A stretch of 6,259 bases of DNA, taken from positions 1 to 6,259 of the forward strand of contig CAYSBC010000083.1 in NCBI GenBank assembly GCA_964429195.1, written 5' to 3'. Shown here one piece after another: positions 6,155-6,259 of the stretch. Source of the stretch: JBBAFM01 sp041655415. Lineage in GTDB: Bacteria; Bacillota; Clostridia; Peptostreptococcales; JAAYPU01. The translations under genes were made by a program, and so were the position numbers. The notes under the pieces are model-generated. The model was not told the DNA's origin. It did not search any database and saw only the letters and a program-made list of their open reading frames with translations. Every line of letters starts with the position of its first letter. Within the stretch, counting starts at the first letter, position 1.

Positions 6155-6190
6155 GATGCCATGCGGCTTTAACCGCATGGCATCTTTTTT
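6155..6190 (+). terminator. Strong plus-strand intrinsic terminator facing the tRNA gene
   Basis: A perfect 12-bp stem, GATGCCATGCGG (6155-6166) with CCGCATGGCATC (6173-6184), encloses a 6-base loop and is followed by six T on the plus strand. On the minus strand the stem is followed only by AGCATTTTC, so it may also help end tRNA transcription, but less well. No plus-strand gene ends just before it in this window. Confidence 0.85.
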
Positions 6191-6202
6191 GACCTAACAT
6201 TA

Positions 6203-6259
6203 TGGTGCGGGTAGAGGGAGTCGAACCCACACGGTCGCCCGCTAGATCCTAAGTCTAGT
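6203..6259 (-). tRNA. tRNA-Leu (anticodon UAG), 3' part, cut by the window edge
   Basis: On the minus strand the 3' 57 bases of a class II tRNA are visible. The anticodon stem CTAGA / TCTAG encloses loop CTTAGGA, with anticodon TAG at 6251-6249. A long variable arm follows (CGG-GCGA-CCG). The T loop is TTCGACT, the acceptor strand is TACCCGC, the discriminator base is A and CCA is encoded. The long variable arm and UAG anticodon identify leucine (CUA/CUN codons). The T stem GTGGG/CCCTC has a U-U mismatch at its second pair. The D arm and 5' acceptor strand lie outside the window. Confidence 0.93.

Noticed and set aside
1..6259. CRISPR array, complete insertion sequence, toxin-antitoxin pair or phage genes
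   Set aside because: No regularly spaced repeats, transposase, recombinase or paired small genes could be found on either strand.

Overview
The window looks like chromosomal DNA of a low-GC, Gram-positive anaerobe of the class Clostridia. The evidence is AGGAGG-type ribosome sites, TATAAT promoters, an S-layer homology (SLH) protein, an ABC export system with a monoderm-type adaptor, and a tRNA-Leu with an encoded CCA end. I cannot name a genus. Every gene I can support lies on the minus strand, so the order of transcription runs from high to low coordinates.

Right end (about 5762-6259): the 3' part of a tRNA-Leu (anticodon UAG) enters from the right edge. To its left are about 440 bases without a supported gene. 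This stretch holds a strong plus-strand intrinsic terminator facing the tRNA, a perfect 10-bp inverted repeat, and a short open stretch that may be a decayed gene fragment.

Middle (4254-5761): a TetR-family repressor gene is followed by a truncated nucleotidyltransferase-like gene. Each has its own TATAAT promoter, and each promoter carries the same palindrome (CTAACG-TT-CGTTAG; 13 identical bases shared). The simplest reading is that the repressor controls itself and the unit next to it. That second promoter now leads into the C-terminal part of a nucleotidyltransferase whose catalytic N-terminus is absent. The best start codon is in the wrong frame, and the fragment is GC-rich compared with its surroundings, so the junction looks like a past rearrangement. 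An intrinsic terminator closes this unit.

Left half (1-4207): a tight four-gene operon encodes a membrane fusion (adaptor) protein with two tandem lipoyl/hairpin/barrel modules, a MacB/LolD-type ATPase, a MacB/FtsX-type permease, and an SLH protein with a signal peptide that runs off the left edge. The first three match the MacAB or Bacillus YknXYZ type of exporter. ATPase and permease overlap by 4 bases, and the SLH gene follows the permease after 38 bases with its own strong ribosome site. The SLH protein may be a wall-anchored accessory of the exporter, but that is inference. The substrate is unknown.
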